A stretch of 64,000 bases of DNA from JBBQCW01 sp038319025 (GCA_038319025.1 JBBQCW010000002.1:186001-250000), one strand, 5' to 3'. Numbered from the stretch's first letter, positions 1 to 7,591 are shown. Numbers and translations are program-made. The notes: a model not told the origin generated them from the sequence alone.

Positions 1-101
1 CGAACCTGCAGAAGGCCACCCTGTGCGGGGCGAACATCACCAACGCGGACTTCACGAACGCGAACTTGACGGGCACCCGCTGCCCGCCGCCGTCGTCCTG
101 A
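1..101 (+). CDS. pentapeptide-repeat protein, C-terminal fragment
   Basis: The gene enters from the left edge; its reading frame has codons starting at base 3 and stops at a TGA at 99-101. The visible 32 residues contain A(N/D)(L/I/F)xx steps (GANIT, NADFT, NANLT), which is the signature of the pentapeptide-repeat right-handed beta-helix. The tail ends in a Cys/Pro-rich stretch (TRCPPPSS). Only the end is visible, so neither length, signal peptide nor function can be judged. Such proteins are often secreted or stress-related, but nothing here identifies a role. Confidence 0.7.
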   Translation, partial: NLQKATLCGANITNADFTNANLTGTRCPPPSS

Positions 102-240
102 CAGCGCGACTAAGCGCTGCCTGCGTCGGGTAGAACGATGGAGAGGCGACGACCGCCACCGGTCGGCCGCTCCGTTTTCGGTTCCGGTGTGTTCGATGTA
201 TGGACGCCCCTCCGAACTCGCCTGGACTGTCGCTGCGCGC

Positions 241-852
241 ATGAACAGATCACCCTCCCAATCTCCTTCCTGTGACGACCTCGTTGGTCGCCGGGTAGCC
301 GTCCTGCTCGCCTCCGAAGGTGCCGAGCAGATGCACTTCACCCAGATCTGGATGGCCGTCGTAGAGGCCGGCGGGACTCCGGTGCTGGTCGCACCGTCCC
401 CCGGCACCGCACAGACCCTCGGTGAGCGCACGGAAGGGAACTCTTTCGACGTGGACGTGACGCTCACCGAAGCCGATGCGGATACGTTCGACGGCCTCGT
501 CCTGATCGGCGGACTGGCGAGCTCCGACACCCTGCGCACCTCAGAGCGAGCGCGCGAACTCGTCCGCGACCTCGTCCGCGCCGGCCGGCCCGTGGGCTCA
601 GTCGGTCATGCGGCTTGGCTGCTGGCCGATGCCGGCGTCACCGGCGGCCGACAGGTCACTTCGTGGCCTTCGCTGGCGCCAGATCTGATCGGTGCCGGCG
701 CGCGCTGGCGCGATCAAGCGGTCGTCGTCGACGGCCCCGTGGTGACCGCGCGCCACTCCGGTGACCTCCCTGAGTTCTGCAACGCATTCGTGTCGGCGAT
801 CGCCGCCCGGCGCCTCACCCCCGCCGGCCAGCGGGACTCCCGCAGCAGCTAG
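241..852 (+). CDS. DJ-1/PfpI-family protein lacking the nucleophilic cysteine
   Basis: The fold is recognisable from GRRVAVLLASEGAEQ near the N terminus, the central FDGLVLIGG strand, and the C-terminal block TSWPSLAPDLIGAGARW...VVVDGPVVTAR...DLPEF, which matches PfpI-type class I glutamine-amidotransferase-like proteins. In that family the nucleophile elbow reads (A/S)ICHG; here it is SVGHA, so the catalytic Cys is Gly (codon GGT at about 613). The acidic elbow partner (EGAEQ) and the following His remain. Proteolytic, glyoxalase or deglycase chemistry through Cys is therefore unlikely. In-frame upstream starts exist at 187 (GTG) and 196 (ATG); I prefer 241 because the fold begins at about residue 17 from there. 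No strong ribosome binding site decides it. The stop overlaps the convergent DAHP synthase stop (CTAG). Confidence 0.8.
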   Translation: MNRSPSQSPSCDDLVGRRVAVLLASEGAEQMHFTQIWMAVVEAGGTPVLVAPSPGTAQTLGERTEGNSFDVDVTLTEADADTFDGLVLIGGLASSDTLRTSERARELVRDLVRAGRPVGSVGHAAWLLADAGVTGGRQVTSWPSLAPDLIGAGARWRDQAVVVDGPVVTARHSGDLPEFCNAFVSAIAARRLTPAGQRDSRSS

Positions 853-1868
853 GCCAACCGCTTGCCGAGCAGCGCGGCGTGCGCGCTGACCGCCGCGGCG
901 AACTCCCCGAACTGGGAGGCGTACAGCGATTGCGGCCCGTCGCACAGCGCCGCCTCCGGATCCTCGTGGACCTCGACGATGATGCCGTCCGCGCCAACGG
1001 CAGCAGCCGCCCGGGCCAGCGGCTCGACGAGCCGCCTGTCCCCCGGCGCGTGGCTCGGATCCACGATCACCGGGAGATGTGTGTGCAGCTTCAGCCAGGG
1101 GATCGCACCGAGATCAAGCGTGAAGCGCGTGGCCGTCTCGAACGTGCGGATGCCGCGCTCGCACAGCATCACCGCCTCGTTGCCCTCCTTGAGGATGTAG
1201 TCGGCGGCCATCAGCAGTTCGTCGAGCGATGAGCTCAGACCACGCTTGAGAAGCACCGGCTTGCCCAACTTGCCCGCCACTTCCAGCAGCGCGTAGTTCT
1301 GCATGTTGCGAGCACCGATCTGCACCACGTCGGCGTGATCGTGGACGGCCTGCGCGTTGGCCACGTCGAGCAGCTCGGTGACGATCGGAAGGCCCGTCTC
1401 CTCGCGCGCCTCGACGAGGATCTCGAGCGCCTCATCCCCCAGACCCTTGAAGGCGAACGGCGAGGTGCGCGGCTTGAACGCACCGCCGCGGAGCATCGAG
1501 GCACCGGCGTCGCGCACGGCACGGGCCACTCCCAGCGTCTGGTCGCGGGACTCGACGGTGCAAGGCCCGGCGATCAGGCAGAACGTCTCGCCGCCGCCGA
1601 CGGTCCGTCCGCCGATGGTGAACGCTGACGGTTTGTCGTGGCTGAGTTCAAGTGACGCGAGCTTGTACGGGCGGGAGATCGGGACGACGCGATCCACGCC
1701 GCTCATACCTTCGAGCGCCAGCTCGCGCACGCCCTCGGGATCGCCGATCGCACCGATCGCCGTGGTCAGCTCCCCGGGCATTACGGCTACGTGCACGCCG
1801 GTCTTTGCGAGCCGCGCGCGCACGGCCTCGATGTCGGCGGGCGAGGCGGTGGGAGTCATCACGATCAT
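849..1868 (-). CDS. aroF: 3-deoxy-7-phosphoheptulonate (DAHP) synthase, Thermotoga type
   Basis: This enzyme condenses phosphoenolpyruvate and erythrose 4-phosphate in the first step of the shikimate pathway. The 339-residue protein has the architecture of the short AroF type: a ferredoxin/ACT-like N-terminal domain of about 70 residues (ending PYKLAS) linked to the TIM barrel. Barrel motifs are all present: CLIAGPCTVES with the metal-binding Cys, GGAFKPRTSP, PVLLKRG, CERGIRTFE and VDPSHAPG with the metal-binding His. The N-terminal domain suggests feedback control by aromatic amino acids, as known for the family. I chose the ATG at 1868 because the family starts MIV...; the frame stays open further upstream but that part is not protein-like. 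It is transcribed away from the secreted-protein gene at 1976. Confidence 0.95.
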   Translation of the reverse strand: MIVMTPTASPADIEAVRARLAKTGVHVAVMPGELTTAIGAIGDPEGVRELALEGMSGVDRVVPISRPYKLASLELSHDKPSAFTIGGRTVGGGETFCLIAGPCTVESRDQTLGVARAVRDAGASMLRGGAFKPRTSPFAFKGLGDEALEILVEAREETGLPIVTELLDVANAQAVHDHADVVQIGARNMQNYALLEVAGKLGKPVLLKRGLSSSLDELLMAADYILKEGNEAVMLCERGIRTFETATRFTLDLGAIPWLKLHTHLPVIVDPSHAPGDRRLVEPLARAAAAVGADGIIVEVHEDPEAALCDGPQSLYASQFGEFAAAVSAHAALLGKRLA

Positions 1869-1975
1869 CATTTGCGCAGACGGTACGACAGACGGGCACC
1901 GCAACGTTTGCCCGCGGGCCGGGTTCCAGTAGCCGGACGAACCGAACCGGCCCCCCGAAAGGAGCCCCACCCGTC

Positions 1976-2554
1976 ATGAAGAGCACGCGCATCATCACCA
2001 CCCTCGCCGCCGTCGCGGCGATCGGCACCGCTGCCGCCCCCGCGGTCGCAGCCTCATCGAGCGCCAACCACGGCGTCACCGCCAAGCAGGCGCACCGTTA
2101 CGCCAAGAACCACCCGGGCGTCGCCAACTTCGCCAAGAACCACCGTGGGATCGTCAAGTTCCTCGCCAAGCACCCGGCCGCTCGCAAGTTTGTGGCCAGC
2201 CATCGCAAGGCGATCCGCTACGCGGTCACGCACAGCAGCGACACGCATGTCGTCCGCGGCCCCAAGGGCGGGATCGTGCACTTCGACACCAAGATCACCA
2301 AGCCCGACGGCTCCCTCGTGAGCATCGCGGGCGACCGCGGCACGATCACCGGCGTCGACGGCTCCAAGGTCACGCTGAGCGAGACCATCGCTGACGGCAC
2401 CATGCAGAGCGTGACCGTTGACGCGGGCTCCACCGTAAAGGTGCGCCTGGACGGCAAGAAGGCGTCACTGACCGACCTGGCCGCCGGCCAGAAGGTCATC
2501 GTCATCCAGCTGCCCCAGCAGACGCTGGTCCTGGCTCACACGCCCAAGGCCTAG
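1976..2554 (+). CDS. secreted Lys/His-rich protein with DUF5666-like C-terminal domain
   Basis: The 192-residue product has a clear signal peptide (MKSTRII, hydrophobic AAVAAIGTAAAPAVAA, AxA cleavage). Residues about 35-80 form a basic helical repeat, roughly every 9-11 residues, built on the theme (A)K(N/H)HPG-VxxF. The last about 80 residues read GDRGTITGVDGSKVTL...VTVDAGSTVKV...LAAGQKVIVIQL, resembling the small beta-rich DUF5666 repeat. The start has a good ribosome binding site (GAAAGGAG at 1957-1964). A strong terminator follows at 2582-2614, so the gene is probably monocistronic. No enzymatic motif is visible; function unknown. Confidence 0.85.
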   Translation: MKSTRIITTLAAVAAIGTAAAPAVAASSSANHGVTAKQAHRYAKNHPGVANFAKNHRGIVKFLAKHPAARKFVASHRKAIRYAVTHSSDTHVVRGPKGGIVHFDTKITKPDGSLVSIAGDRGTITGVDGSKVTLSETIADGTMQSVTVDAGSTVKVRLDGKKASLTDLAAGQKVIVIQLPQQTLVLAHTPKA

Positions 2555-2581
2555 CTTCACCAGCAGCACGCAGCGCCCCGG

Positions 2582-2614
2582 GGGCGGTCGGCCGAGAGGC
2601 CGGCCGCCCTTTGT
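2582..2614 (+). terminator. intrinsic terminator after the secreted Lys/His-rich protein
   Basis: A 12-bp GC stem (GGGCGGTCGGCC at 2582-2593 pairing with GGCCGGCCGCCC at 2598-2609, one G-T wobble) with a GAGA tetraloop is followed by TTTGT. It lies 28 bp after the stop codon. Confidence 0.9.
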
Positions 2615-2636
2615 GCTTGGCGGGGGGCCAGTGGGG

Positions 2637-2663
2637 CAAGTGGGTGCAATATGCACCCACTTG
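2637..2663. promoter_or_regulatory. palindromic operator of the plus-strand toxin-antitoxin operon
   Basis: A perfect 12-bp inverted repeat, CAAGTGGGTGCA (2637-2648) and TGCACCCACTTG (2652-2663), is separated by ATA and lies 16 bp before the antitoxin ATG. Ribbon-helix-helix antitoxins of FitA/VapB type repress their own operons by binding such repeats. The AT-rich centre may be part of the promoter. Confidence 0.8.
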
Positions 2664-2679
2664 CTTTAGCATGGCCCAC

Positions 2680-2922
2680 ATGTCAAAGGTCATCCAGATC
2701 CGAGATGTCCCCGACGATGTACGCGATGCCCTGGCTGCCGCCGCGGCTGCGGAAGGTCTATCGATGACCAGGTACGTTCGCCGCGAGCTCGCCCTCGTGG
2801 CCTCGCGCGCCCAGCGGGCGCGCGAGAACGCGGCTGTAGTGCAAAAGACGCAATCCCGGGTGGGGCAGGCCGTCGATCGCGAGACGATCCTGTCAACGCT
2901 GCACGAGGGCCGCCGCACTTGA
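2680..2922 (+). CDS. FitA/VapB-like ribbon-helix-helix antitoxin
   Basis: This 80-residue protein would neutralise the PIN toxin encoded immediately downstream and autoregulate the pair. The N terminus has the RHH DNA-binding pattern: a beta strand (KVIQIRDVP), then helices (DDVRDALAAAAAAEG, LSMTRYVRRELALVA). The Arg-rich C-terminal part would wrap the toxin. I chose the ATG at 2680 because it places the beta strand at the N terminus; another ATG lies at 2671. The stop TGA (2920-2922) overlaps the toxin TTG start, so translation is coupled. Confidence 0.9.
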   Translation: MSKVIQIRDVPDDVRDALAAAAAAEGLSMTRYVRRELALVASRAQRARENAAVVQKTQSRVGQAVDRETILSTLHEGRRT

Positions 2923-3296
2923 TCGTGATCGACGCCGGCGTCGCCGTCGAGCTGGTCGCCGGCGATCTGGACCCCGCCGTATTGGGTGAAGCGGACCTGT
3001 CGGCGCCGCACCTGATCGACAGCGAGGTGACCCACGTCCTTCGGGGCCTGGTGCTCGGCGGCCGCCTCACTGAGGAGCAAGGCGTGACCGCACTGGCCGG
3101 CTTCGGTCAACTCGCCATCACCCGGTTTGCCGCCGACTGGCTACGACCGCGCATGTGGGAGCTGCGCCACAACCTCACCGCGTACGACGCGACGTACGTC
3201 GCCTTGGCCGAGCTGTCGGGCGCTACGGCGCTCCTCACCACCGATACTCGGCTGGGGGGCGCTCCAGGGCTTCGCTGCGCGGTGCGGGTGCTTTAG
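2919..3296 (+). CDS. PIN-domain (VapC-like) toxin
   Basis: A 125-residue PIN-domain protein, expected to be a Mg2+-dependent ribonuclease held inactive by the antitoxin. The acidic active-site set is visible: Asp in the N-terminal strand (VIDAGVAVE), Glu in SEVTHVLRG, Asp in TAYDATYVALAE and Asp in LTTDTRL. Length is normal for VapC. The start is TTG at 2919, overlapping the antitoxin stop as TTGA. The stop at 3296 faces the stop of a second PIN toxin at 3337 on the other strand. Confidence 0.92.
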   Translation: MIVIDAGVAVELVAGDLDPAVLGEADLSAPHLIDSEVTHVLRGLVLGGRLTEEQGVTALAGFGQLAITRFAADWLRPRMWELRHNLTAYDATYVALAELSGATALLTTDTRLGGAPGLRCAVRVL

Positions 3297-3336
3297 AGCG
3301 GCGCGCCGCACCGTCTCCAACGAGGTAATCCGTACC

Positions 3337-3741
3337 CTACTCAGGGGTCGAGCTACGAACGCCGAGCTGGCCCGCAGCCGCGAGCTGATCGCGGTCGTAG
3401 GAGAAAAGCACCAGCTCGTCCCCAAGTTGCAGGCTGAGCACCGTTGCCAGGTGCACCGCGTCAAGAGCCCGTTGCGCCGGCCGGAACGCCTCGCCAGCCC
3501 GGCGCCGGATCGGGCCGCTCAGCGTCAAGAGATCTATCCCGGCAAGCAGCTCTTCCGCTCTGCGTAGGACGGACGCGCCGCCGACCCGCCGGGCCGTACA
3601 CAACAGCTCGACGCTCAGCAGTTCGCTACTGACCCATGACGGGAAAGCAGACAAGCGTCTAGCGAGCGCGTCCTGCTCCGGCTCGGCCACCATCAGCTTC
3701 ACCGCCGCGGACGCATCAAGGTAGGCGACGGATTCGGTCAC
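3337..3741 (-). CDS. PIN-domain toxin of the second, minus-strand TA module
   Basis: A 134-residue PIN-domain protein with the acidic residues in place: Asp in AYLDASAAVKL, Glu in LLSVELLCTA, Asp in ALDAVHLAT and Asp in SYDRDQL. It is a different PIN subfamily from the toxin at 2919, being closer to the 'YLDASAxVKL' group. It is probably a ribonuclease. The GTG start at 3741 overlaps the antitoxin stop (GTGA). An in-frame extension to 3810 exists but reads as non-coding. Confidence 0.9.
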   Translation of the reverse strand: MTESVAYLDASAAVKLMVAEPEQDALARRLSAFPSWVSSELLSVELLCTARRVGGASVLRRAEELLAGIDLLTLSGPIRRRAGEAFRPAQRALDAVHLATVLSLQLGDELVLFSYDRDQLAAAGQLGVRSSTPE

Positions 3742-4040
3742 CGCTCGCCGCGCACCCACTCGAGGGCGCGCGTGCCCTTGTCGGTAAGAGGCTCCACGTC
3801 CGTCAGCCACGCGTAGTCGTGATCGCGTGAGCGCGCCGTGATGCCCGGCCGCGAAAGCAACGCCTGCCGGGTGGCCCCTGGCCCACCAGCCCCAACTACC
3901 TCGGCACCGGCCAGGGCGAGCCGACGCAGCAGCGCGGCCTCCGACCGGAGCTCGCCCGGAAGCGCTTTACGTGACCGCTCGAGGGCAGCCGCCAATTCGG
4001 GGTCGCACGTGACATTAATGCGGCGGTGGGACGTGGGCAT
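3738..4040 (-). CDS. antitoxin partner of the minus-strand PIN toxin
   Basis: A 100-residue protein placed directly upstream of and overlapping the PIN toxin by 4 bp. The N terminus (HRRINVTCDPELAAALERSRKAL) looks like a beta strand followed by a helix, consistent with a ribbon-helix-helix DNA binder. The C-terminal half, ending in EPLTDKGTRALEWVRGER, would contact the toxin. Identification rests mainly on gene order, overlap and the palindrome upstream; I do not recognise the exact family. Confidence 0.78.
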   Translation of the reverse strand: MPTSHRRINVTCDPELAAALERSRKALPGELRSEAALLRRLALAGAEVVGAGGPGATRQALLSRPGITARSRDHDYAWLTDVEPLTDKGTRALEWVRGER

Positions 4041-4047
4041 CCATGAA

Positions 4048-4070
4048 GTGTAACACCCAACGTGTTACAC
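4048..4070. promoter_or_regulatory. palindromic operator of the minus-strand toxin-antitoxin operon
   Basis: A perfect 9-bp inverted repeat GTGTAACAC (4048-4056) / GTGTTACAC (4062-4070) with a 5-nt centre lies 7 bp upstream of the antitoxin ATG. It is unusually AT-containing for this genome, and its sequence is unrelated to the operator of the neighbouring TA module. Confidence 0.8.
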
Positions 4071-4115
4071 AAGTGATGCGAGACCGTGGCATCTTCGCCC
4101 CGGCCGGGGCGGTGC

Positions 4116-4751
4116 TTACAACCCCAGCCCCTGTACGCCCATCTCGTCAAAGCCGATGTGGTGAGCCAGCTCGTGGCGAACCGTGATGGTGACCTGCTGG
4201 CGAAGCAGCTCGGGGTCGTGCCCGAAGTCGCGGCGGAGCGTGTCGCGGTAGATGACGATGCGATCGGGGACGGTGTCGCGCGTGGCGCCGTCGCCTTGGT
4301 ACAGACCGTAGGCGCCGCGGCGCCGTCCGCCGTCGGAGATCACGACCGCCACGTTGTGGTTCTCCACCGCGTGGCGCAGCAGGTCAGGCAGCTCGTCAAG
4401 CGCCTCGCGAACCAGCTCCTCAAAGTCGTCGTTGTTCAGAGGGTCGAGCTCCATGAACTCGTTCTCCTCCGGTTCGACCGCCAGCCCGTCGTGAGCCAGG
4501 CGCTCGCTGCGCAGCACCAGGCGCTCGAACTCGGCCTCATCCTCCGGCGCCGTGTACGTCGACATCACCCCGCCGATCCAGCCCATGATCACGCCGAGCA
4601 CGAAGATCACCATGACGGAGATCGCCGCCCCCTCCAACAGGCGCAGGGGCAGGCTTTCGCTCAGGCCGCCCTGCAGCACCGTGATCGCCACGAGGCCCAA
4701 ACTCATCGCCACAGCGGCGCCGAGCAGGGTGCGCTTGAGCGAGGGAGTCAT
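4116..4751 (-). CDS. membrane-anchored metallopeptidase of the zincin-like (DUF1025) family
   Basis: The C-terminal about 130 residues match the small 'metallopeptidase family' proteins (Zincin_1): an acidic helical region (NNDDFEELVREALDELPDLL), a strand ending in YRDTLRR, and the zinc motif HELAHHIGFDE, i.e. HExxH with a following acidic residue. Unlike the usual about 120-residue soluble forms, this 211-residue protein carries two N-terminal membrane segments (about residues 8-28 and 38-62), so the zincin domain is membrane tethered. It is 11 bp downstream of the acyl-CoA dehydrogenase on the same strand and probably co-transcribed. Substrate unknown. Confidence 0.85.
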   Translation of the reverse strand: MTPSLKRTLLGAAVAMSLGLVAITVLQGGLSESLPLRLLEGAAISVMVIFVLGVIMGWIGGVMSTYTAPEDEAEFERLVLRSERLAHDGLAVEPEENEFMELDPLNNDDFEELVREALDELPDLLRHAVENHNVAVVISDGGRRRGAYGLYQGDGATRDTVPDRIVIYRDTLRRDFGHDPELLRQQVTITVRHELAHHIGFDEMGVQGLGL

Positions 4752-4762
4752 GATGCCGGCGG

Positions 4763-5917
4763 TCAGGACCCGCTCATCGCGCGGGCGATCACGACCCGCT
4801 GGATCTCGTTGGTGCCTTCATAGATCTGGGTGATCTTGGCGTCGCGCATCATTCGCTCCACCGGATACTCGTTCACGTAGCCGTAGCCGCCGAGTACCTG
4901 GATCGCCTCGACCGTCACCTTCATCGCGTTGTCGGAGGCGAACAGCTTGGCCATCGACGTCCACTTGCCCAGGCCGGGCGCGTTGCGATCGGCCATCGCG
5001 CACGCCTTGTAGGTGAGTTCGCGGGCAGCGGCGGTGCCCGTCTCCATGTCGGCCAACTTGAACTGGATGCCCTGCATCCGGTTGATCGGCGCGCCGAACG
5101 CGATGCGCTCCTTGGCGTACTCGTTGGCGAAGTCGGTGGCGCCCTGCGCGATTCCAACGGCCTGCGCAGCGGCGCCCAGGCGGGTGCGCTCGAGCGTGCC
5201 CAGCGCAACGCTCAACCCCTTGCCTTCGGTGCCGAGCATGTTCTCGGCGGGGATCCGCACGTCGGTGAACGTCGGTGCGCCGGTCGGCGAGCCCTTGATG
5301 CCGATCTTGTGTTCCAGCTTGCCGGGGTCGAAGCCGTCGCGGTCGGCCTCGACGATGAACGCGGTGATGCGCTTGGACTCGCGATCGGTCTTGGCGAAGA
5401 CGATGTAGAAGTCGGCCACGCCCGCGTTGGTGATCCAGTTCTTCTGCCCGTTGATGATCCACTCGTCGCCGTCCTTCTGGGCGAACGTGCGCATCGAAGC
5501 TGGGTCCGACCCGGCCTCCGGCTCGCTCAGGGCGAAAGCCGGGGACCACTCGCCGGTCGCACAGCGCGGCAGGAACCGCTCCTTCTGCTCGTCGGTGCCG
5601 AAGAGCTGGATCGGCAGCGTGCCGAGCTCCTGCACCATCAGGATCAAAGCTGAGGACGCGCACACCTTGGCGATCTCCTCGACGGCCATCTGGAGCATCA
5701 GCGTGCCGGTGCCGGTCCCGCCGTAGGCCTCGGAGAACGGCAGGCCGAGAATGTCCTGCTCGCCGAGCAGCTTGCGTACGTCCCACGGGTACTCGCCGGC
5801 GCGGTCGATGTCACCCGCGCGGGGCGCGATCTTCTCCTGCGCCAACTGGCGGATCATGTCCCGGAAGTCCAGGTACTCCTGCGGGATGTCGTACACGTCG
5901 GTCAGGGTCGCGCTCAT
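4763..5917 (-). CDS. acyl-CoA dehydrogenase
   Basis: A 384-residue flavoprotein that would oxidise acyl-CoA to trans-2-enoyl-CoA, passing electrons to an electron-transfer flavoprotein. Visible family features are the helical N domain, CATGEWSPAFALSEPEAGSD, the NGQKNWITNAGVADFY beta-domain block, ERTRLGAAAQAVGIAQGA, and the C-terminal QVLGGYGYVNEYPVERMMRDAKITQIYEGTNEIQR region. The catalytic Glu is the one in YEGTNEIQ. Substrate chain length cannot be read from sequence. The start is the ATG at 5917; an open frame continues upstream to 6529 but is the antisense of the GNAT gene. Confidence 0.95.
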   Translation of the reverse strand: MSATLTDVYDIPQEYLDFRDMIRQLAQEKIAPRAGDIDRAGEYPWDVRKLLGEQDILGLPFSEAYGGTGTGTLMLQMAVEEIAKVCASSALILMVQELGTLPIQLFGTDEQKERFLPRCATGEWSPAFALSEPEAGSDPASMRTFAQKDGDEWIINGQKNWITNAGVADFYIVFAKTDRESKRITAFIVEADRDGFDPGKLEHKIGIKGSPTGAPTFTDVRIPAENMLGTEGKGLSVALGTLERTRLGAAAQAVGIAQGATDFANEYAKERIAFGAPINRMQGIQFKLADMETGTAAARELTYKACAMADRNAPGLGKWTSMAKLFASDNAMKVTVEAIQVLGGYGYVNEYPVERMMRDAKITQIYEGTNEIQRVVIARAMSGS

Positions 5918-5963
5918 TGGATGATCGTAGCGACGGGCAGAGGGCGGGTAGGTTTCGGCACCC

Positions 5964-6788
5964 GTGCCCGACATCGTCCAGATCGCCGCTGCCGACCCCC
6001 GGGAAGCCGCGGCCCTGCTCGCGCGCTCCGGGTTCGGCCCGGAGGTAGACCGGCTGCTGAGGTTCCCGGTCGACTCCGACGCCGGGACTGTGCTGGCGGT
6101 CGCGCGCGGCGGCGTCCTCGTGGCGGTGGCCGGCGCCGTATCCTTCGGCGCCAGCGGCTGGATCGGCGCTCTGGCCGTGGCGCCCGAACACCGCGGGATC
6201 GGGCTGGGCCGCGAGGCGTGCCTGGCGGCGACTTCATGGCTGCGAGAACGCGGCGCCGTGACCGTGCTCCTGCATGCGACGCCGATGGGGCGGCCCATGT
6301 ACGCCCACATGGGCTTCACGCCCGAGCGGGCGGCGACGGCGTGGCGGGGGACGGCACCGGTGCGGCCTGCCGCCCCGGTCCGGGCGATGCGTGCCGATGA
6401 CCGCGACAAGGCAGCCCGGTTGGATTGTGCCGCCACCGGGGAGGACCGCCGCGCCCTGCTGGACGGGCTCGACCTGACCCGCGGCTGGTGCGTGGAAAAC
6501 GATGCCGGCGGGCTGCGCGCGGCCGCCATCCCGTCCCCCTACGGCCGGGGAGTGAGCATCGCCACCGACGGCGAGGACCCGGACGCCGGCCTCGCGCTGG
6601 TGGCCTGGACGTGCTCAGGACCCGCCTCCGGGGTGGTGCTGGTGCCCGATGCGAACGTCGCCGCCGTCGAAGCGTTGCGCCGCTGGCGCTTCACCAAGGC
6701 AAATGCGCCCCTGCGCATGCGCTTGGGCCCGCCCGTCGCCCAGCAGGCGACGCATCAGTTCGGACTCTTCAATTTCTTCTGGGGGTAG
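5964..6788 (+). CDS. GNAT-family N-acetyltransferase with second C-terminal domain
   Basis: A 274-residue acetyltransferase. The N-terminal about 135 residues contain the GNAT core, including the acetyl-CoA pyrophosphate loop VAPEHRGIGLGREA and the terminal ARG-type segment YAHMGFTPE. The second half (from about residue 140) has the layout of the YitH/HolE-type C-terminal acetyltransferase-like domain. The start is GTG at 5964, divergent from the acyl-CoA dehydrogenase with 46 bp between. Substrate unknown. Confidence 0.88.
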   Translation: MPDIVQIAAADPREAAALLARSGFGPEVDRLLRFPVDSDAGTVLAVARGGVLVAVAGAVSFGASGWIGALAVAPEHRGIGLGREACLAATSWLRERGAVTVLLHATPMGRPMYAHMGFTPERAATAWRGTAPVRPAAPVRAMRADDRDKAARLDCAATGEDRRALLDGLDLTRGWCVENDAGGLRAAAIPSPYGRGVSIATDGEDPDAGLALVAWTCSGPASGVVLVPDANVAAVEALRRWRFTKANAPLRMRLGPPVAQQATHQFGLFNFFWG

Positions 6789-6819
6789 CGCGGCGGTCCG
6801 GGGGGCCGGCCGAGAGATG

Positions 6820-6864
6820 ACCGTGGTTAGTTTCCCCCGCCCTGCGGGGGTAGATGACCGCGGT
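6820..6864. repeat. nested hairpin repeat, family A copy 1
   Basis: Inner stem CCCCCGC (6834-6840) / GCGGGGG (6844-6850) with a CCT loop. It is enclosed, after a 4x4 internal loop, by a 10-bp outer stem ACCGTGGTTA (6820-6829) / TGACCGCGGT (6855-6864) with two G-U pairs. It sits between convergent genes and shares sequence and architecture with the element at 26071-26107. Confidence 0.75.
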
Positions 6865-6919
6865 TCCGGGGCACGCAAGGACGCTGACCGCCCCGCGAGC
6901 GCTCATTTTGAATCGGCGC

Positions 6920-7591
6920 TCAGACCACGCCGGGGTCCGCGCCGCCCGGCGTCGCGCCGCTGGGGGGCGCCGGCGCGGGCTTCACCTGAGGCCCGCGCTT
7001 ATGCCCCACCGGAGGCGGTGCGTCCGGCAGGCGATACCACTCGGCGATCTTGCCGTGGACCACGCGGATCGCGCCGCGCGCCAGGTGGCCCGTCCCGCTG
7101 CCGCACTGCCCGCCGGGGCGCTCGACGAGCTTGTAGGTGATGACCGTGAAGTCGCGCGGCGCGGCCAGCGCGCCTGCGTCTTTGGCTCCGCACGTGAGGA
7201 TCCGCTGGAACTGGGTGCGCTGAGCGAGGGTCTTGGCGATGAACACGGGCGAGCTGTTCTGGACCAGCGCCCCCGGGGCGAAGTAGCGCGCCGCGGCCTT
7301 CTCATCGCCGAGTTGAAGCGCGGCGAGCCACGCGTCGATCACCTGCTTGTTGGCGACCTTGGCGGGCCCGTTGCCGCGCCGCGGGACTCCCGGCGGGATC
7401 GCTTCCGGTGACCCGGCGGGCGGCTCGGCCGATGCCGAAGGCACCGCGGGCGTCCCATCCTGCGCCTTGGTGGTCGCCGTGGTCGAGGTCGACGAGCCCC
7501 CTCCCGACGATGAGCCACCGCAGCCGCCCAGCACCGCAGGCACAGCGAAAACCGCAACGATGAGCAGCAGCGGCTGGAATCGGGTTCCCAT
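6920..7591 (-). CDS. lipoprotein with NTF2/SnoaL-like domain (hypothetical)
   Basis: A 223-residue exported lipoprotein. The signal peptide (MGTRFQPLLLIVAVFAVPAVLGGC) ends in the lipobox LGGC, with Cys at about residue 24, followed by a Gly/Ser/Thr-rich linker. Residues about 80-185 (NKQVIDAWLAALQLGDEKAAARYFAPGALVQN...GKIAEWYRLPD) resemble a SnoaL/NTF2-like cone fold. The C-terminal about 30 residues are Pro/Gly rich. An alternative ATG at 7603 would add four residues. Its gene is divergent from the carboxyltransferase gene at 7682. Role unknown. Confidence 0.8.
   Translation of the reverse strand: MGTRFQPLLLIVAVFAVPAVLGGCGGSSSGGGSSTSTTATTKAQDGTPAVPSASAEPPAGSPEAIPPGVPRRGNGPAKVANKQVIDAWLAALQLGDEKAAARYFAPGALVQNSSPVFIAKTLAQRTQFQRILTCGAKDAGALAAPRDFTVITYKLVERPGGQCGSGTGHLARGAIRVVHGKIAEWYRLPDAPPPVGHKRGPQVKPAPAPPSGATPGGADPGVV

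Noticed and set aside
5918..6529. Upstream extension of the acyl-CoA dehydrogenase
   Set aside because: The extra residues are antisense to the GNAT gene; the family N terminus fits the ATG at 5917.
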